From positions 1,426,001 to 1,490,000 of the forward strand of contig OZ243922.1 in NCBI GenBank assembly GCA_965213905.1: a stretch of DNA of 64,000 nucleotides, written 5' to 3'. Position numbers and translations under genes: made by a program. The notes below the pieces were generated by a model. That model searched no databases, was not told the origin of the DNA, and saw only the letters and a list, made by a program, of their open reading frames with translations. This document shows, in pieces, positions 7,593 to 15,863 of the stretch (position 1 is its first letter; every line of letters starts with the position of its first letter). This DNA is from SIRX01 sp965213905. GTDB lineage: Bacteria > Actinomycetota > Rubrobacteria > Rubrobacterales > Rubrobacteraceae.

Positions 7593-8777
7593 ATGGGCGA
7601 GAACTTTTTCGACACCCCGCAAAACGCGCGGGACATTTTGGAACGCCGGGCGCGGGAGGCGGGCTTTGACCTGGTCGGGGTTACGGGCGCGGGGCCGCTC
7701 GAAGAAGGCGGCGAGCGGCTGCGGGAGTGGCAGGAGGCCGGGATGGCCGCCGACATGGGCTACATGCACCGCTCCGTGGAGCTTCTCTCGAACCCAAAGA
7801 AGTTGCAAAAGAGCGCCCGGAGCGTCGTCTCTTTGGGGGTTTCATACTATCCCGGCGATCACCCGGAGAACCCCGGCGGCGGGCGGGTCGCCCGTTACGC
7901 CTGGGGCCGCGACTACCACGAGGTCATAAAAGGGCGTCTGTTCGAGTTACGGAAAGGGCTGGAGAAAGAACTTGGGACAAAGATAAAAGCCCGGGCCTTT
8001 ACCGACGCCGTACCGCTGCTGGAACGTTCCGCGGCCCAGCACGCGGGACTCGGGTTTTTCGGGCGGAACGCCTGCATCATAAACGGGGAGATCGGGTCGT
8101 ACTTCTTTATCGCGGACCTGATCTTGGACCTGGATCTAAAACCCGACCCGCCCGGCACCGGGACCTGCGGGAAATGCACCCGCTGCATGGACCGCTGCCC
8201 GACCGGCGCCATAAAATCTCCCGGCGTGGTGGACGCCCGGCTCTGCATCTCCTACCTCACCATCGAAAACCAGGGTGAAATTCCGCGGCACCTGCGTCCG
8301 CTAGTCGGAGACTGGGCTTTCGGCTGCGACATCTGCCAGGAAGTTTGCCCGTACAACAAGGCGAAAGCATCCCGCAGCCGGTGGCCGGAGTTTGGCGCCG
8401 GGGCTGGAGCCGGTGTTGGCGCCGGGCCGTACCTGGAGATAGCGGAAGTGCTCGGAATACGAACGGACGAAGAGTTCGAGGAGCGTTTTGCCGGCACGCC
8501 GCTCACCCGTCCGGGACGGGCAGGCCTCCTGCGTAATTGTTGCGTCTCCGCCGGGAACCTCGGGCTCGAAGCCTTTGTTCCGGCGCTGCTGGGGTGCCTG
8601 AGAGAGGATGCTTCGCCGCTCGTCAGGGGTCACGCGGCCTGGGCGCTCGGCGAGATCGGAAACAAGGAGGTTCGCCCGGCGTTGCGGGAAGCCGGGGAAA
8701 GAGAAAAAGACGTTTGGTGCGCGAAAGAGATAAGCCTGGCCCTAAAAAAGGCGGACCGGGGCGCCCCGGTAGGTTAG
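7593..8777 (+). CDS. queG: Epoxyqueuosine reductase
   Basis: QueG reduces epoxyqueuosine to queuosine at the wobble position of tRNAs with GUN anticodons, using cobalamin and two [4Fe-4S] clusters. The 394-aa protein has the candidate proton-donor Asp138 in FTDAVPLLERS, the first cluster ligands C192, C195 and C198, then C202, and the second set C245, C248, C252 (GCDICQEVCPYN). A C-terminal HEAT-like repeat region (residues about 310-390; VRGHAAWALGEIG) matches the longer QueG form. A glycine/alanine-rich low-complexity insert (GAGAGAGVGAG) sits near residue 270. Start at ATG 7593 rather than the much longer open frame, which runs backwards through pabB. The dnaJ-like gene follows after 12 bases. 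Confidence 0.93.
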   Translation: MGENFFDTPQNARDILERRAREAGFDLVGVTGAGPLEEGGERLREWQEAGMAADMGYMHRSVELLSNPKKLQKSARSVVSLGVSYYPGDHPENPGGGRVARYAWGRDYHEVIKGRLFELRKGLEKELGTKIKARAFTDAVPLLERSAAQHAGLGFFGRNACIINGEIGSYFFIADLILDLDLKPDPPGTGTCGKCTRCMDRCPTGAIKSPGVVDARLCISYLTIENQGEIPRHLRPLVGDWAFGCDICQEVCPYNKAKASRSRWPEFGAGAGAGVGAGPYLEIAEVLGIRTDEEFEERFAGTPLTRPGRAGLLRNCCVSAGNLGLEAFVPALLGCLREDASPLVRGHAAWALGEIGNKEVRPALREAGEREKDVWCAKEISLALKKADRGAPVG

Positions 8778-8789
8778 AATAGGAAAACT

Positions 8790-9608
8790 ATGGCGGATCA
8801 AGTCAACTACTATAAGGTGCTAGGCGTCTCCCGGAACGCCTCGCAAAGCGAGATCAAGAATGCTTACCGTCAACTCGCCAAGGAACGGCACCCGGATCAG
8901 GCGGGCGGCAACGCGGACGAGTTTGCCCGCCTTCAAGAGGCGAACGCCGTGCTTTCGGACCCGAACCGCCGCCGGCAGCACGACGAGGCGCTAGACCTCG
9001 CCCACGCCGCGGACCAGCTCGCGAGCCTGGAGATGGATTTCGGCTCGATGGAAGACGAGCTCGCCGGACGCCGCAAGCAGCGCGAGTCCCAAAGCGGCCC
9101 CGGTATCGGCGGGCGACTGCGCGGCCGCTTCGGGCGCAAGCAGGAGTCGTCCGGCGGGACGAACAACGGCCGCAGCCAGGAGCGGGGCCGCACGCGGGGC
9201 CGATACCGGGTAGACAACGACGCGCGCTGGTACGAGCCCCACGATTTCGACCCGGAGCCCGTGACCTTCAAAAGCGGGGCTGTTTCTTTCTTCGCGGCGC
9301 TCGTGGCTTTCATCGCGCTGGGTCAAATAGGGCTGTGGGCCACCAACCCGGAATCCGCCGGTTTTATGTCGTGGGTCGAGCTTCTCTTGCCGCTCACGCC
9401 CATCCTCTACACCGCAGCCGGGGTGATCCTGGCTTACTTTGCCTACAAGGCGGCGGGCTACGCCGCCGTGGCGCTGGTCTTCGTGGCCGGGCTCGTCGCT
9501 TCGGGACAAGGGCCCGAAGGTCTTCTGCAATACATCACCGTGGGCATAATAGCCCTGGTCGCGGTGATCTGGTTCGGCAACCGCCGCGACCAGAACTCTC
9601 GTCGCTAG
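8790..9608 (+). CDS. J-domain membrane protein
   Basis: The N-terminus (residues about 6-68) is a J-domain with the signature HPD at KERHPDQ, which stimulates the ATPase of an Hsp70 (DnaK) partner. The middle (70-155) is charged and arginine/glycine-rich, with no zinc-finger or G/F-rich DnaJ domains, so this is a class III J-protein. The C-terminal 110 residues contain about four hydrophobic helices, which place it in the membrane with the J-domain probably in the cytoplasm. The ATG at 8790 follows AGGAAAA; a TAGAAT lies 9 bases before it and overlaps the queG stop, so it may be cotranscribed with queG or have its own promoter. Confidence 0.85.
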   Translation: MADQVNYYKVLGVSRNASQSEIKNAYRQLAKERHPDQAGGNADEFARLQEANAVLSDPNRRRQHDEALDLAHAADQLASLEMDFGSMEDELAGRRKQRESQSGPGIGGRLRGRFGRKQESSGGTNNGRSQERGRTRGRYRVDNDARWYEPHDFDPEPVTFKSGAVSFFAALVAFIALGQIGLWATNPESAGFMSWVELLLPLTPILYTAAGVILAYFAYKAAGYAAVALVFVAGLVASGQGPEGLLQYITVGIIALVAVIWFGNRRDQNSRR

Positions 9609-9651
9609 GCCTACCATCCTTACCGCCGGAAAACGTCCCGTGATCCCGTAC

Positions 9652-9657
9652 TAGAAT
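9652..9657 (+). promoter_or_regulatory. -10 box TAGAAT of the peptidase gene
   Basis: TAGAAT lies 11 bases before ATG 9669; the short leader contains GAGGAA as ribosome-binding site. This gives a very short 5' untranslated region. Confidence 0.45.
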
Positions 9658-9668
9658 CGAGGAATTAT

Positions 9669-11270
9669 ATGTCCTTTTCTCTTTCTATCTCCGAAATAGA
9701 GTCGTTTCTACGAGACTTCGAGAGGCGCGCCGCGCCGGTCGAGAAGGCCGTGAGCAAAGCGTGGTGGGACCTGGCGACCACCGGCACGGAAGAGGCCCAG
9801 AAGGAGTTGGTGCGTGCCGGCAACGAGTACAACGATCTCTTCTCCGACGAGACGGAGTACGAAAAAGTGCTGGGTTGGTACGAGGGGCGCGGCGCGCTGG
9901 AGAACCTCTTGCTCCGCCGCCAGGTGGAAGTCCTCTACCTCACCTTCGCCGGTGGGCAGGGAGACCCGGAAGTGCTGGGCCGCATAGAAGAACTCGAAGC
10001 GGAAGTAAACGCCACCTACGGCAACCACCGCGCGAAGGTCGGGCAAAAGGAGGTCGGGGAGAACGAAGTCCGGGAAATACTCGGTGCCTCCGGAAACGTG
10101 GCGCTACGCCGGGAGGCTTGGGAGGCCTCCAAAACCGTCGGCCGCAAGGTCGAGGGAAAGGTGAGGGAGTTGGCCCGGCTCCGCAACAAGTTGGCCCGCG
10201 AGGCGGGCTACGAAACCCACTACCGCCGCTCCCTCGACCTTCAGGAGATAGAAGAAGATGAGCTAACCCGGATAATGGGCGAACTAGAGTCCGCGACGGA
10301 AGCTCCTTTCCGGAAGATGAAAGAGGAACTCGACGCCGAACTGAAAGAGAGGTTCGGCACGCAGGCGGTGATGCCGTGGCATCTTTCGGACCCGTTCTTT
10401 CAGGAGCCGCCGGAGACCGGAGACCTGGACGTAAACCGGTACTTCGAGGACAAAAACCTCGAAGAGCTCGTTCGGAGGACTTATGACTCCCTAGGGCTCG
10501 ACGTGCGGCGGGTAATGGCCCGGAGCGACCTCTACGAGCGGGAAGAGAAGAGCCAGCACGCCTTTTGCCTGAAAGTCGGCCGCGATTACCCTTACGACGT
10601 GCGGGTTCTCGCCAACCTCCGGCCCGACGCATACTGGGCCAACACCGTGCTCCACGAGTTCGGCCACGCCGTCTACGACAGCAACGTAAACCCGAAACTC
10701 CCTTATCTGCTGCGCTCTATCGCCCACATAAACACCACCGAGGCCGTGGCCCTCATGATGGGGGCTCTTTCCGAGGACCCGGGCTGGCTATCGTACGTCG
10801 CCGGCGTGCCGGACGCGGAGTTGAAGAAAGAAAAGCTCGCCGCCCGGCGGCGGACCGAGGACCTTGTCTTCGTGCGATGGACGCTCGTAATGTTCCACTT
10901 CGAACGCGCGCTCTACGAGGACCCGGATCGCGAGGACCTCAACGCCGTGTGGTGGGATCTGGTCGAGAGGCTTCAGTTGGTAAGCCGCCCCCCGAACCGC
11001 GACGAACCCGACTGGGCCGCAAAGCTCCACGTGGCCCTCGCCCCGGTCTACTACCACAACTACGTCCTGGGCACCCTTATCGGCGCCCAGTTAAGGAATT
11101 ACCTGGAGAGCTACATAACCCAGGGCCCGTTCTACGAAAACGAAGCCGCCGGCCGGTACCTGCTGGAATCTTTCTTCGGCCCCGGCGCCCGCGAGAGCTG
11201 GCAAGACACCGTGCTCCGGGCTACGGGAGAGCCTCTGGGCACCGGGCACTTCGTCCGGAGCTTGGCTTGA
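9669..11270 (+). CDS. Gluzincin zinc metallopeptidase (M2/M3-like)
   Basis: This 533-aa helical protein has the zinc motif HEFGHAVYD (HExxH) at about residue 330 and a downstream glutamate in INTTEAVALMMG, about 25 residues later, which fits the third zinc ligand of gluzincin peptidases. The long helical N-terminal half and the size match oligopeptidases of families M3 (oligoendopeptidase F) and M2 (ACE-like dipeptidyl carboxypeptidase); I cannot separate these. No signal peptide is present, so it acts on peptides in the cytoplasm. ATG 9669 follows GAGGAATTAT. Its stop codon is the first part of a bidirectional terminator hairpin. Confidence 0.87.
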   Translation: MSFSLSISEIESFLRDFERRAAPVEKAVSKAWWDLATTGTEEAQKELVRAGNEYNDLFSDETEYEKVLGWYEGRGALENLLLRRQVEVLYLTFAGGQGDPEVLGRIEELEAEVNATYGNHRAKVGQKEVGENEVREILGASGNVALRREAWEASKTVGRKVEGKVRELARLRNKLAREAGYETHYRRSLDLQEIEEDELTRIMGELESATEAPFRKMKEELDAELKERFGTQAVMPWHLSDPFFQEPPETGDLDVNRYFEDKNLEELVRRTYDSLGLDVRRVMARSDLYEREEKSQHAFCLKVGRDYPYDVRVLANLRPDAYWANTVLHEFGHAVYDSNVNPKLPYLLRSIAHINTTEAVALMMGALSEDPGWLSYVAGVPDAELKKEKLAARRRTEDLVFVRWTLVMFHFERALYEDPDREDLNAVWWDLVERLQLVSRPPNRDEPDWAAKLHVALAPVYYHNYVLGTLIGAQLRNYLESYITQGPFYENEAAGRYLLESFFGPGARESWQDTVLRATGEPLGTGHFVRSLA

Positions 11271-11301
11271 AAGCCGTCGAGACGAAGTCTCGAAGGGCTT
11301 T
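11270..11301. terminator. Bidirectional hairpin terminator
   Basis: AAAGCC, then TCGAGAC-GAA-GTCTCGA, then GGCTTT forms a long two-part stem between the convergent peptidase and lipoprotein genes. The A and T ends on either side make it usable from both strands. It begins inside the peptidase stop codon. Confidence 0.7.
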
Positions 11302-11322
11302 GACTAGTCCCGTCCAACTCGC

Positions 11323-12315
11323 CTAACTCCCGCGTACGGGTATCTCGACTCCTTCGAACGTCCCGTCGCGGGGGCTCTTCGCCCCAACGCGCAACGTTCC
11401 TTGGCCCTCGAAGTCGGGGAGGTCCAGCGTAGTCTCGAAATAACCCCAGGTGCTGTTCCAGTCGTTGCCCTGAACGGCCTCCCGGACCACCACCGCGCCG
11501 CCGGAGTCAGTCAGGGTTATCGTGTTGCGCGCCTCGAAGTTGCGGGAGTAGCCGCTGATGGTGAGCGGGTCCTCAATCCTGGCTCCCTTGCGAGGCTGGG
11601 TCAGGACGGTATTGCCCTTCTCCACCGGCAGGGAAACGTCGAGTTCAGCGTCGGCCGAAGGCTTGAAATCCACGACGAGCCGCGCGGGGTCCAGCACCTC
11701 GATCACCCGGTACGTGAACGCCGACCCGGCGAATATGTCTACAAACATGCCGCCCTCGGGCGCGTGGACGACGTGAAAATCTTCTAGCAAGCCGCCGTCG
11801 AACTCGCCGTCGGAGACGCCCGTCGAGCTTACCGAAGGTAGGTTGATCCGCAGAACGCCGTCTCCGGCGGGGCTGCTCAACGTCCATTCGGGGACGGCTC
11901 CCGCGGGGTCCTGGCCGGTCCCGAGGTCTATGACGACCCTCTTGTATCCCTCGTGTTCTCCGTACCGGACGGCGAGTATGCTATCGGCGCCGTAACCGGC
12001 CCCTCCGTCGGCCTCCGGGTCCTCGGTAAAGGGTGAGGAAGGAACCATCGCCGCAGCTTCTTCTCCCGCGGACCCCGGAGAGGGAGCCTGCTGCGGAACC
12101 TCGGATTGTTCGGTGGTCGAAGATAGCCCGACCGTCGCCCCCGGCGCCGTTAGAGGCGCGCCGGAAGTGGTGGCTTCGTTGCGGGATGTTTGCGCCGCGC
12201 GGCCGTCTTCGTCAGCGCCCGTAGACTCTTGCGCGCGTTCTACAGATTGCACCGCACAACCCGCGGCCAGCGCCGCGAGCAAGGCAACCAAGGGCAAGAA
12301 AACATGCCATTTCAC
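11323..12315 (-). CDS. Lipoprotein with AMIN-like and Gmad2-like domains
   Basis: From GTG 12315 the product is 330 aa: a short basic start (MKWHV), a hydrophobic segment and a lipobox LAAGC with the lipidated Cys at about residue 19, so it should be anchored outside the membrane. A Ser/Thr/Ala/Glu-rich linker (about 25-105) leads to an AMIN-like beta domain (YGEHEGYKRVVIDLG ... ARLVVDFKPSA) and a C-terminal Ig-like domain (LTQPRKGARIEDPLTISGYSRNFEA ... GTLRVGAKSPRDGTFEGVEIPV), of the Gmad2 type seen in spore-germination and cell-wall proteins. Cell-wall binding is the likely role. The frame extends to 12432 but that part has no ribosome-binding site and would put 39 residues before the signal peptide. 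Confidence 0.8.
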   Translation of the reverse strand: MKWHVFLPLVALLAALAAGCAVQSVERAQESTGADEDGRAAQTSRNEATTSGAPLTAPGATVGLSSTTEQSEVPQQAPSPGSAGEEAAAMVPSSPFTEDPEADGGAGYGADSILAVRYGEHEGYKRVVIDLGTGQDPAGAVPEWTLSSPAGDGVLRINLPSVSSTGVSDGEFDGGLLEDFHVVHAPEGGMFVDIFAGSAFTYRVIEVLDPARLVVDFKPSADAELDVSLPVEKGNTVLTQPRKGARIEDPLTISGYSRNFEARNTITLTDSGGAVVVREAVQGNDWNSTWGYFETTLDLPDFEGQGTLRVGAKSPRDGTFEGVEIPVRGS

Positions 12316-12474
12316 TTTGTAAGACGACTCCCCTCGACTAGCGTGGCGCGCATTATAAGCCAAAAACCTTGCGGTTATCTTAAACAAAGGTTTCGAATCG
12401 GTTAAGCTTCGGGAAGACCGGGATCCCACCAAAAAGGCCTCGTCTTCCAGGGGTCTTACCCAGCGGGCCGGTGG

Positions 12475-13353
12475 TCACGTCGCCAGGTAAGGTGTCGTGC
12501 CGTAGTTCTTTAGCCCTTGATTCTGCCCGAGGGGTTCGCCGAGCTCCATTCTAAGCCGGTCCCCTCGTCCGGAGAACCCGAACTCTTCGAAAAGGCCGTG
12601 TGCGGCGTCTTTGGGCGGGCCGGCCACCGTGGCCTCGACAGGAGAGCCGTCGCCGTTTTCCAGGGCTTTTGAGAGTAGCAACCGGGCGGCTTCCGGGGTC
12701 GAGGCCATGAAAGGACCGATCCGGGTGAGGCCGGGTGTGAAACCTTTGATCAGGTACCCTTTAACCCTCTCGCTGGGGTCTCGGGCCACGAGACCTCCGT
12801 CGGGGTGTAGCTTGAGTATCTCCCGTATAAGGTCCGACCGTTCAAACCCACAAGACCAATAGTCTACCCCGCAGACTTCGGCCAGGTCTGCGGCTACGAG
12901 GTTTTCTACGCGGTATCCCATCGCGGGCGGCCACCGGTCTTGCACCACGTCTTCCGAGCGGTATACGACGCGGGGCGTTACGGGCTCGAAGCCCACAGAG
13001 CGGTAGAGGCTTTCCGCCTGGGACGTTGAGTAGAGTCGTATCGTTCTGACGCCCCGGGAACGCAGGTAGGCGACGGCCCAGCGGGTTAGACCGGTACCGA
13101 CGCCCCCACCTCGGTAATCCTCGTGAACCGCCAGGTGACACAAAATTCCGACCTGGCCCAGCGGCACGGCGCCAACCATACCGGCCAGGTTTCCACCCGG
13201 GATCTCGGCTATAGACCAGCATACACCGCGCACCCCGAGCAGCAGATCAAACGAAGCCGGCTGCGCCGGCCACCCGAAGACCGAGCGCAGCCCGCGCACC
13301 CGCCCCAGATCAAAACCCTCCATGCGGCGAAACCGGAGCCCAGGGCTCCGCAC
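12475..13353 (-). CDS. Two-domain GNAT acetyltransferase
   Basis: The N-terminal half is a GNAT domain with the acetyl-CoA loop LAVHEDYRGGGVGTGLTRWAV (Q/RxxGxG/A type) and the following LYRSVGFEPV segment; the C-terminal half (after about residue 170) resembles the second acetyltransferase-like domain (Acetyltransf_18) found in YitH-type proteins. It would transfer an acetyl group from acetyl-CoA to an unknown amine or amino acid. The start is uncertain: GTG 13353 just precedes the first domain strand (LRFRRMEGFDLGRV); ATG 13323 and longer starts up to 13467 have no better ribosome-binding site. The gene stands alone in a GC-rich stretch. Confidence 0.78.
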   Translation of the reverse strand: MRSPGLRFRRMEGFDLGRVRGLRSVFGWPAQPASFDLLLGVRGVCWSIAEIPGGNLAGMVGAVPLGQVGILCHLAVHEDYRGGGVGTGLTRWAVAYLRSRGVRTIRLYSTSQAESLYRSVGFEPVTPRVVYRSEDVVQDRWPPAMGYRVENLVAADLAEVCGVDYWSCGFERSDLIREILKLHPDGGLVARDPSERVKGYLIKGFTPGLTRIGPFMASTPEAARLLLSKALENGDGSPVEATVAGPPKDAAHGLFEEFGFSGRGDRLRMELGEPLGQNQGLKNYGTTPYLAT

Positions 13354-13467
13354 TGGGCCCGCCCCACGCCCGCCCGGTCTGCCCACTCCGTCCCGGACGG
13401 CGGCCGCCCCCGATTCTTCTGTTCCAGCGTAACCCTTGTAGCAGGTTTTCGTCGTGAAGGACGGCAA

Positions 13468-13838
13468 TTTCTCCCCCTATTTCCGAAAGTTCACCGCGCT
13501 CTACGAGGCTTTCGTGATGTCGCCCCGGAGAGCTTGTTGGAAGATACGAATGCCCCGAACGCGACCCTAAAAGTCTAGGAGATCGGTCGGGGCGGGGTCG
13601 GTCGGAGAAGCCGCCACCCGGGAACCCGGCCTGGCGAATGAAGCGCCACAAAACCCGCGGCGTCCTTCGTGAAGTTTAGGAGCATAAACGGGATCATAGC
13701 AGGCGATCCTCTTTCTTTATACTCCGGCAGCTTCCTGAAATTCCGCCGGGTTCTCGCCCCGCTAAATGGAACGCTTCGCGCCACACCCCAATGTAACCCA
13801 CCTTGCTTACTAATTTGTCATCGGTAAGCGCATCTTTA
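13468..13838. other. Intergenic region, no supported gene
   Basis: About 370 bases between the acetyltransferase and the rex promoter. Open frames on both strands lack ribosome-binding sites and resemble no family. The right part (13780-13838) becomes AT-rich ahead of the rex promoter. Confidence 0.4.
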
Positions 13839-13866
13839 TTGCAAGAACGGTCCATCTTGTTACAAT
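13839..13866 (+). promoter_or_regulatory. rex promoter
   Basis: TTGCAA at 13839-13844, 16 bases, then TACAAT at 13861-13866: both boxes match the housekeeping sigma-70 consensus well. It lies 46 bases upstream of the rex GTG. Confidence 0.7.
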
Positions 13867-13874
13867 GTTCCCAA
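13857..13874. promoter_or_regulatory. Candidate Rex operator over the rex -10 box
   Basis: TTGTTACAATGTTCCCAA matches 11 of the 14 fixed positions of the Rex box TTGTGAA-N4-TTCACAA (first arm 5/7, second arm 6/7). It covers the -10 box, so Rex binding would repress its own gene. Self-control of rex is common in Gram-positives. Confidence 0.5.
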
Positions 13875-13911
13875 TAAACGGCCTACTTAGTCAAAAAAGG
13901 AGCAGCTACAG

Positions 13912-14547
13912 GTGCAATCTACACTACAACCGGGTCTCACAAACAGGCTTACCAAGTACCTCCGGGTTACGCAGCAACTCATCGAGGAGGGTCGGGACGC
14001 GGTATCCAGCAAGGAGCTCGGTGATTTCACCGGCATAAACCCCGTACAGGTTAGACGGGACTTGAACGCCATAGGATTTTCGGGGACGCGCGGCGTGGGA
14101 TATCAGGCCTACGACCTCGTAGAGGCCGTCCGGAACATCCTGGGTTTGCGCCAGACTTACAACATAGCACTCGTCGGCGCGGGCAACCTCGGCAGTGCGA
14201 TCGCCAGCAGCACCATACTGCCCAAGCGCGGTTTCGTCATCCACGACGTTTTCGACAATGACCCGGACAAGGCCGGCCGCACGGTCGGCAACGTGGTGGT
14301 CAAACACATCGAAGAGCTCCCAAAAAGCGTCGCAGAGGCGGACGAGATCATCGGGATCGTCGCCACACCTTCGGCTTCCGCCCAGGAGGTGGCGGATCAG
14401 ATGGTGGACGCCGGGATAAAAGTCGTTCTCAACTACACGGACGTTCTGCTCCACGTCCCCGCCGGTATAGACGTTCACCGTATAGACCCAACGGCCCAAC
14501 TAATGCACACCCTCTACTACCTTACCCAGGTCGGGGAAGCGTCTTAG
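13912..14547 (+). CDS. rex: Redox-sensing transcriptional repressor Rex
   Basis: Rex senses the NADH/NAD+ ratio and represses fermentative or respiratory genes until NADH displaces it from DNA. The 211-aa product has the N-terminal winged helix (RLTKYLRVTQQLIEEG ... KELGDFTGINPVQVRRDLN), then the Rossmann NAD(H) site starting at LVGAGNLGSAIA (about residues 82-93), and the C-terminal swapped helix ending MHTLYYLTQVGEAS. The length is normal. GTG 13912 follows AAAAGGAG. A strong promoter with an overlapping Rex-like site lies upstream and a terminator hairpin follows. Confidence 0.96.
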   Translation: MQSTLQPGLTNRLTKYLRVTQQLIEEGRDAVSSKELGDFTGINPVQVRRDLNAIGFSGTRGVGYQAYDLVEAVRNILGLRQTYNIALVGAGNLGSAIASSTILPKRGFVIHDVFDNDPDKAGRTVGNVVVKHIEELPKSVAEADEIIGIVATPSASAQEVADQMVDAGIKVVLNYTDVLLHVPAGIDVHRIDPTAQLMHTLYYLTQVGEAS

Positions 14548-14554
14548 AAATCTC

Positions 14555-14690
14555 AGGCTACAGGTCTTAGGCTTCAGCCAAGCGGCTACCGACAAAAGCT
14601 ACGTCGGTAGCCGCTTTTTCAACAAGACGACACGCCCGGCGGAAACCCGTTGGTTTTTACCTGACTGCTGAAATCTGCTGCCTGTAGCCT
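14555..14690. repeat. Imperfect inverted repeat flanking the rex terminator
   Basis: A 24-base element at 14555-14578 (AGGCTACAGG-N4-AG-N2-TTCAGC) recurs inverted at 14667-14690. Eighteen of 24 positions agree. The rex terminator sits between the arms. A related phrase (CTTCAGGCTGCAGGTTTCAGG on the minus strand, around 29996-30016) occurs inside gcvPA, so this may be a dispersed intergenic repeat family. Confidence 0.5.
14581..14619 (+). terminator. rex terminator
   Basis: A perfect 13-bp stem (AGCGGCTACCGAC / GTCGGTAGCCGCT) around a 9-base loop is followed by TTTTC, 33 bases after the rex stop codon. Confidence 0.85.
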
Positions 14691-14702
14691 TCGAGAAAGG
14701 AG

Positions 14703-14775
14703 AAGAGCCCGGAGCGCTAAAGGGGTGATAGGTGGGGAAAGGGAAAGGAGGAGTAGCGCCCCGGGCTCTTTAATT
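14703..14775. ncRNA. Long hairpin with purine-rich loop between rex and lexA
   Basis: AAGAGCCCGGAGCGCTA (14703-14719) pairs with TAGCGCCCCGGGCTCTT (14754-14770) with one mismatch, and TTTAATT follows on the plus strand. The 34-base loop is almost all G and A (GGGGTGATAGGTGGGG, AAAGGAGGAG) and includes a perfect Shine-Dalgarno sequence. It may be a second terminator between the convergent rex and lexA genes or a small structured RNA; the family is unknown. Confidence 0.45.
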
Positions 14776-14935
14776 GTGTCGATCTGGTTTCGCACCAACC
14801 GACTGACAGTATGTTACCGCGCTCGCCACACTTTGTAAAGGTCTTGAAACAAACTATCTAGAAACTTTTCGCAAATAAGTGCCGAATACACTTAATACGC
14901 CTGTTCGTACGACCTTCTGCCCCTTTAGCGGCGCG

Positions 14936-15565
14936 TCACGCCCGGGGCTGGTGGACGACGTAGACGACTTGTCCTTGTATGAGCACGGATCCGGCCGGAA
15001 CGACTATATCCTCGTGCCACGGGCTCTCCGATTTCAGGCGCACTTCGTCTCCTTCTCGGTAGAGTCGTTTAACCGTCGCCTCCTCGCCGCCCTCGACGAG
15101 CGCGACCACGATCGTGCCGTCCGACGGGGAGTCTTCTTCTTCGACTACCAGGAGGTCTCCGTCCTCGATCCCGGCGTCTACCATGCTCTGGCCCACGACC
15201 CGCAGGATGTAGCGGTCAACGCCCGAGCGGGAAGAGAAGAGTTCTTCGTATAGGGAGTAGGCGTCCTCCCGGGCCACTACAGCCTCCCTTCCACGTCCGG
15301 CCGCAATGCTACCCAGCATCGGCATGTTCTCCGAGGCGGCCCTCCGCCCCCTGTTCGTCAGCCAAATTCCCCTGGCCCGCCCGACTTCGCGCTCCACGTA
15401 CCCGTGCTCCTCCAACTTCAGCAAATACACGTAGGCGCTCCTGGAACTCCTGAAACCCATCGCGGAAGATATCTCTCTCAAGCTCGGCGCCCCTCCACCC
15501 CTCGCCTCCCGGTGGGCGAGAAACAGCAAAACGTCCATACCGCGCCGGCCCAGATCTTCTACCAT
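14936..15565 (-). CDS. lexA: LexA-type SOS repressor
   Basis: This 209-aa protein has the LexA layout: an N-terminal winged helix (SLREISSAMGFRSSRSAYVYLLKLEEHGYVERE, residues 28-60), an Ala89-Gly90 self-cleavage bond in GSIAAGRG, and the S24 peptidase dyad Ser127 (VGQSMVDAGIEDGD) and Lys166 (ATVKRL). RecA-stimulated self-cleavage after DNA damage would release SOS genes. ATG 15565 follows GGGAGG with 7 bases between. Its promoter (TTTACT-N17-TACAAT on the minus strand) is overlapped by an 18-bp palindrome, suggesting self-repression by an operator unlike the GAAC-N4-GTTC box of other actinobacteria. Confidence 0.93.
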   Translation of the reverse strand: MVEDLGRRGMDVLLFLAHREARGGGAPSLREISSAMGFRSSRSAYVYLLKLEEHGYVEREVGRARGIWLTNRGRRAASENMPMLGSIAAGRGREAVVAREDAYSLYEELFSSRSGVDRYILRVVGQSMVDAGIEDGDLLVVEEEDSPSDGTIVVALVEGGEEATVKRLYREGDEVRLKSESPWHEDIVVPAGSVLIQGQVVYVVHQPRA

Positions 15566-15607
15566 GAAAACGCCTCCCGCAATACTCTCAAACGTCTAGC
15601 CCAATGT

Positions 15608-15648
15608 ATTGTAGCGGTTTCAGCAACCAAAGTAAACATTTGCTTACT
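15608..15648 (-). promoter_or_regulatory. lexA promoter with overlapping palindrome
   Basis: On the minus strand TTTACT (15636-15631), 17 bases, then TACAAT (15613-15608). The palindrome AGTAAACATTTGCTTACT at 15631-15648 (arms AGTAA.CA / TG.TTACT) covers the -35 box, a good place for LexA autoregulation. I see no canonical GAAC-N4-GTTC box here. Confidence 0.55.
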
Positions 15649-15682
15649 ACGGAGTTCTTGGTGTAGACTGATCTGGAAAACT

Positions 15683-15732
15683 AGAGACAAGAGGGGCGTC
15701 CCCACCCTGGGGCCTCTTTCGGGACCGTCTCT
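15683..15732 (+). other. Nested hairpin upstream of the first SARP gene
   Basis: AGAGAC-AAGAGG at 15683-15694 can pair with CCTCTT (15713-15718) and GTCTCT (15727-15732); a CCCC/GGGG stem closes the inner loop. It may be part of a structured 5' leader of the downstream SARP gene or a stop signal; no RNA family is recognised. Confidence 0.35.
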
Positions 15733-15863
15733 AACGGCTACCAACCAGGAGCGGTCCGCGTGGAGGTTATTGTGGATGAAGACGCTCTCCCTCGTACGTA
15801 ATTATACCGTACGGGGTAGGCTGGCCCATCCCCTGGCGATTCGCTCCTCGCATTGGAGAGGAG

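Noticed and set aside
13310..13784. Minus-strand frames of 69 to 113 codons between the acetyltransferase and rex
   Set aside because: No ribosome-binding site, no family resemblance, Arg/Pro-rich composition typical of shadow frames.
14720..14753. G-quadruplex in the loop of the second rex-lexA hairpin
   Set aside because: Only three runs of three or more G occur; the fourth tract has two.
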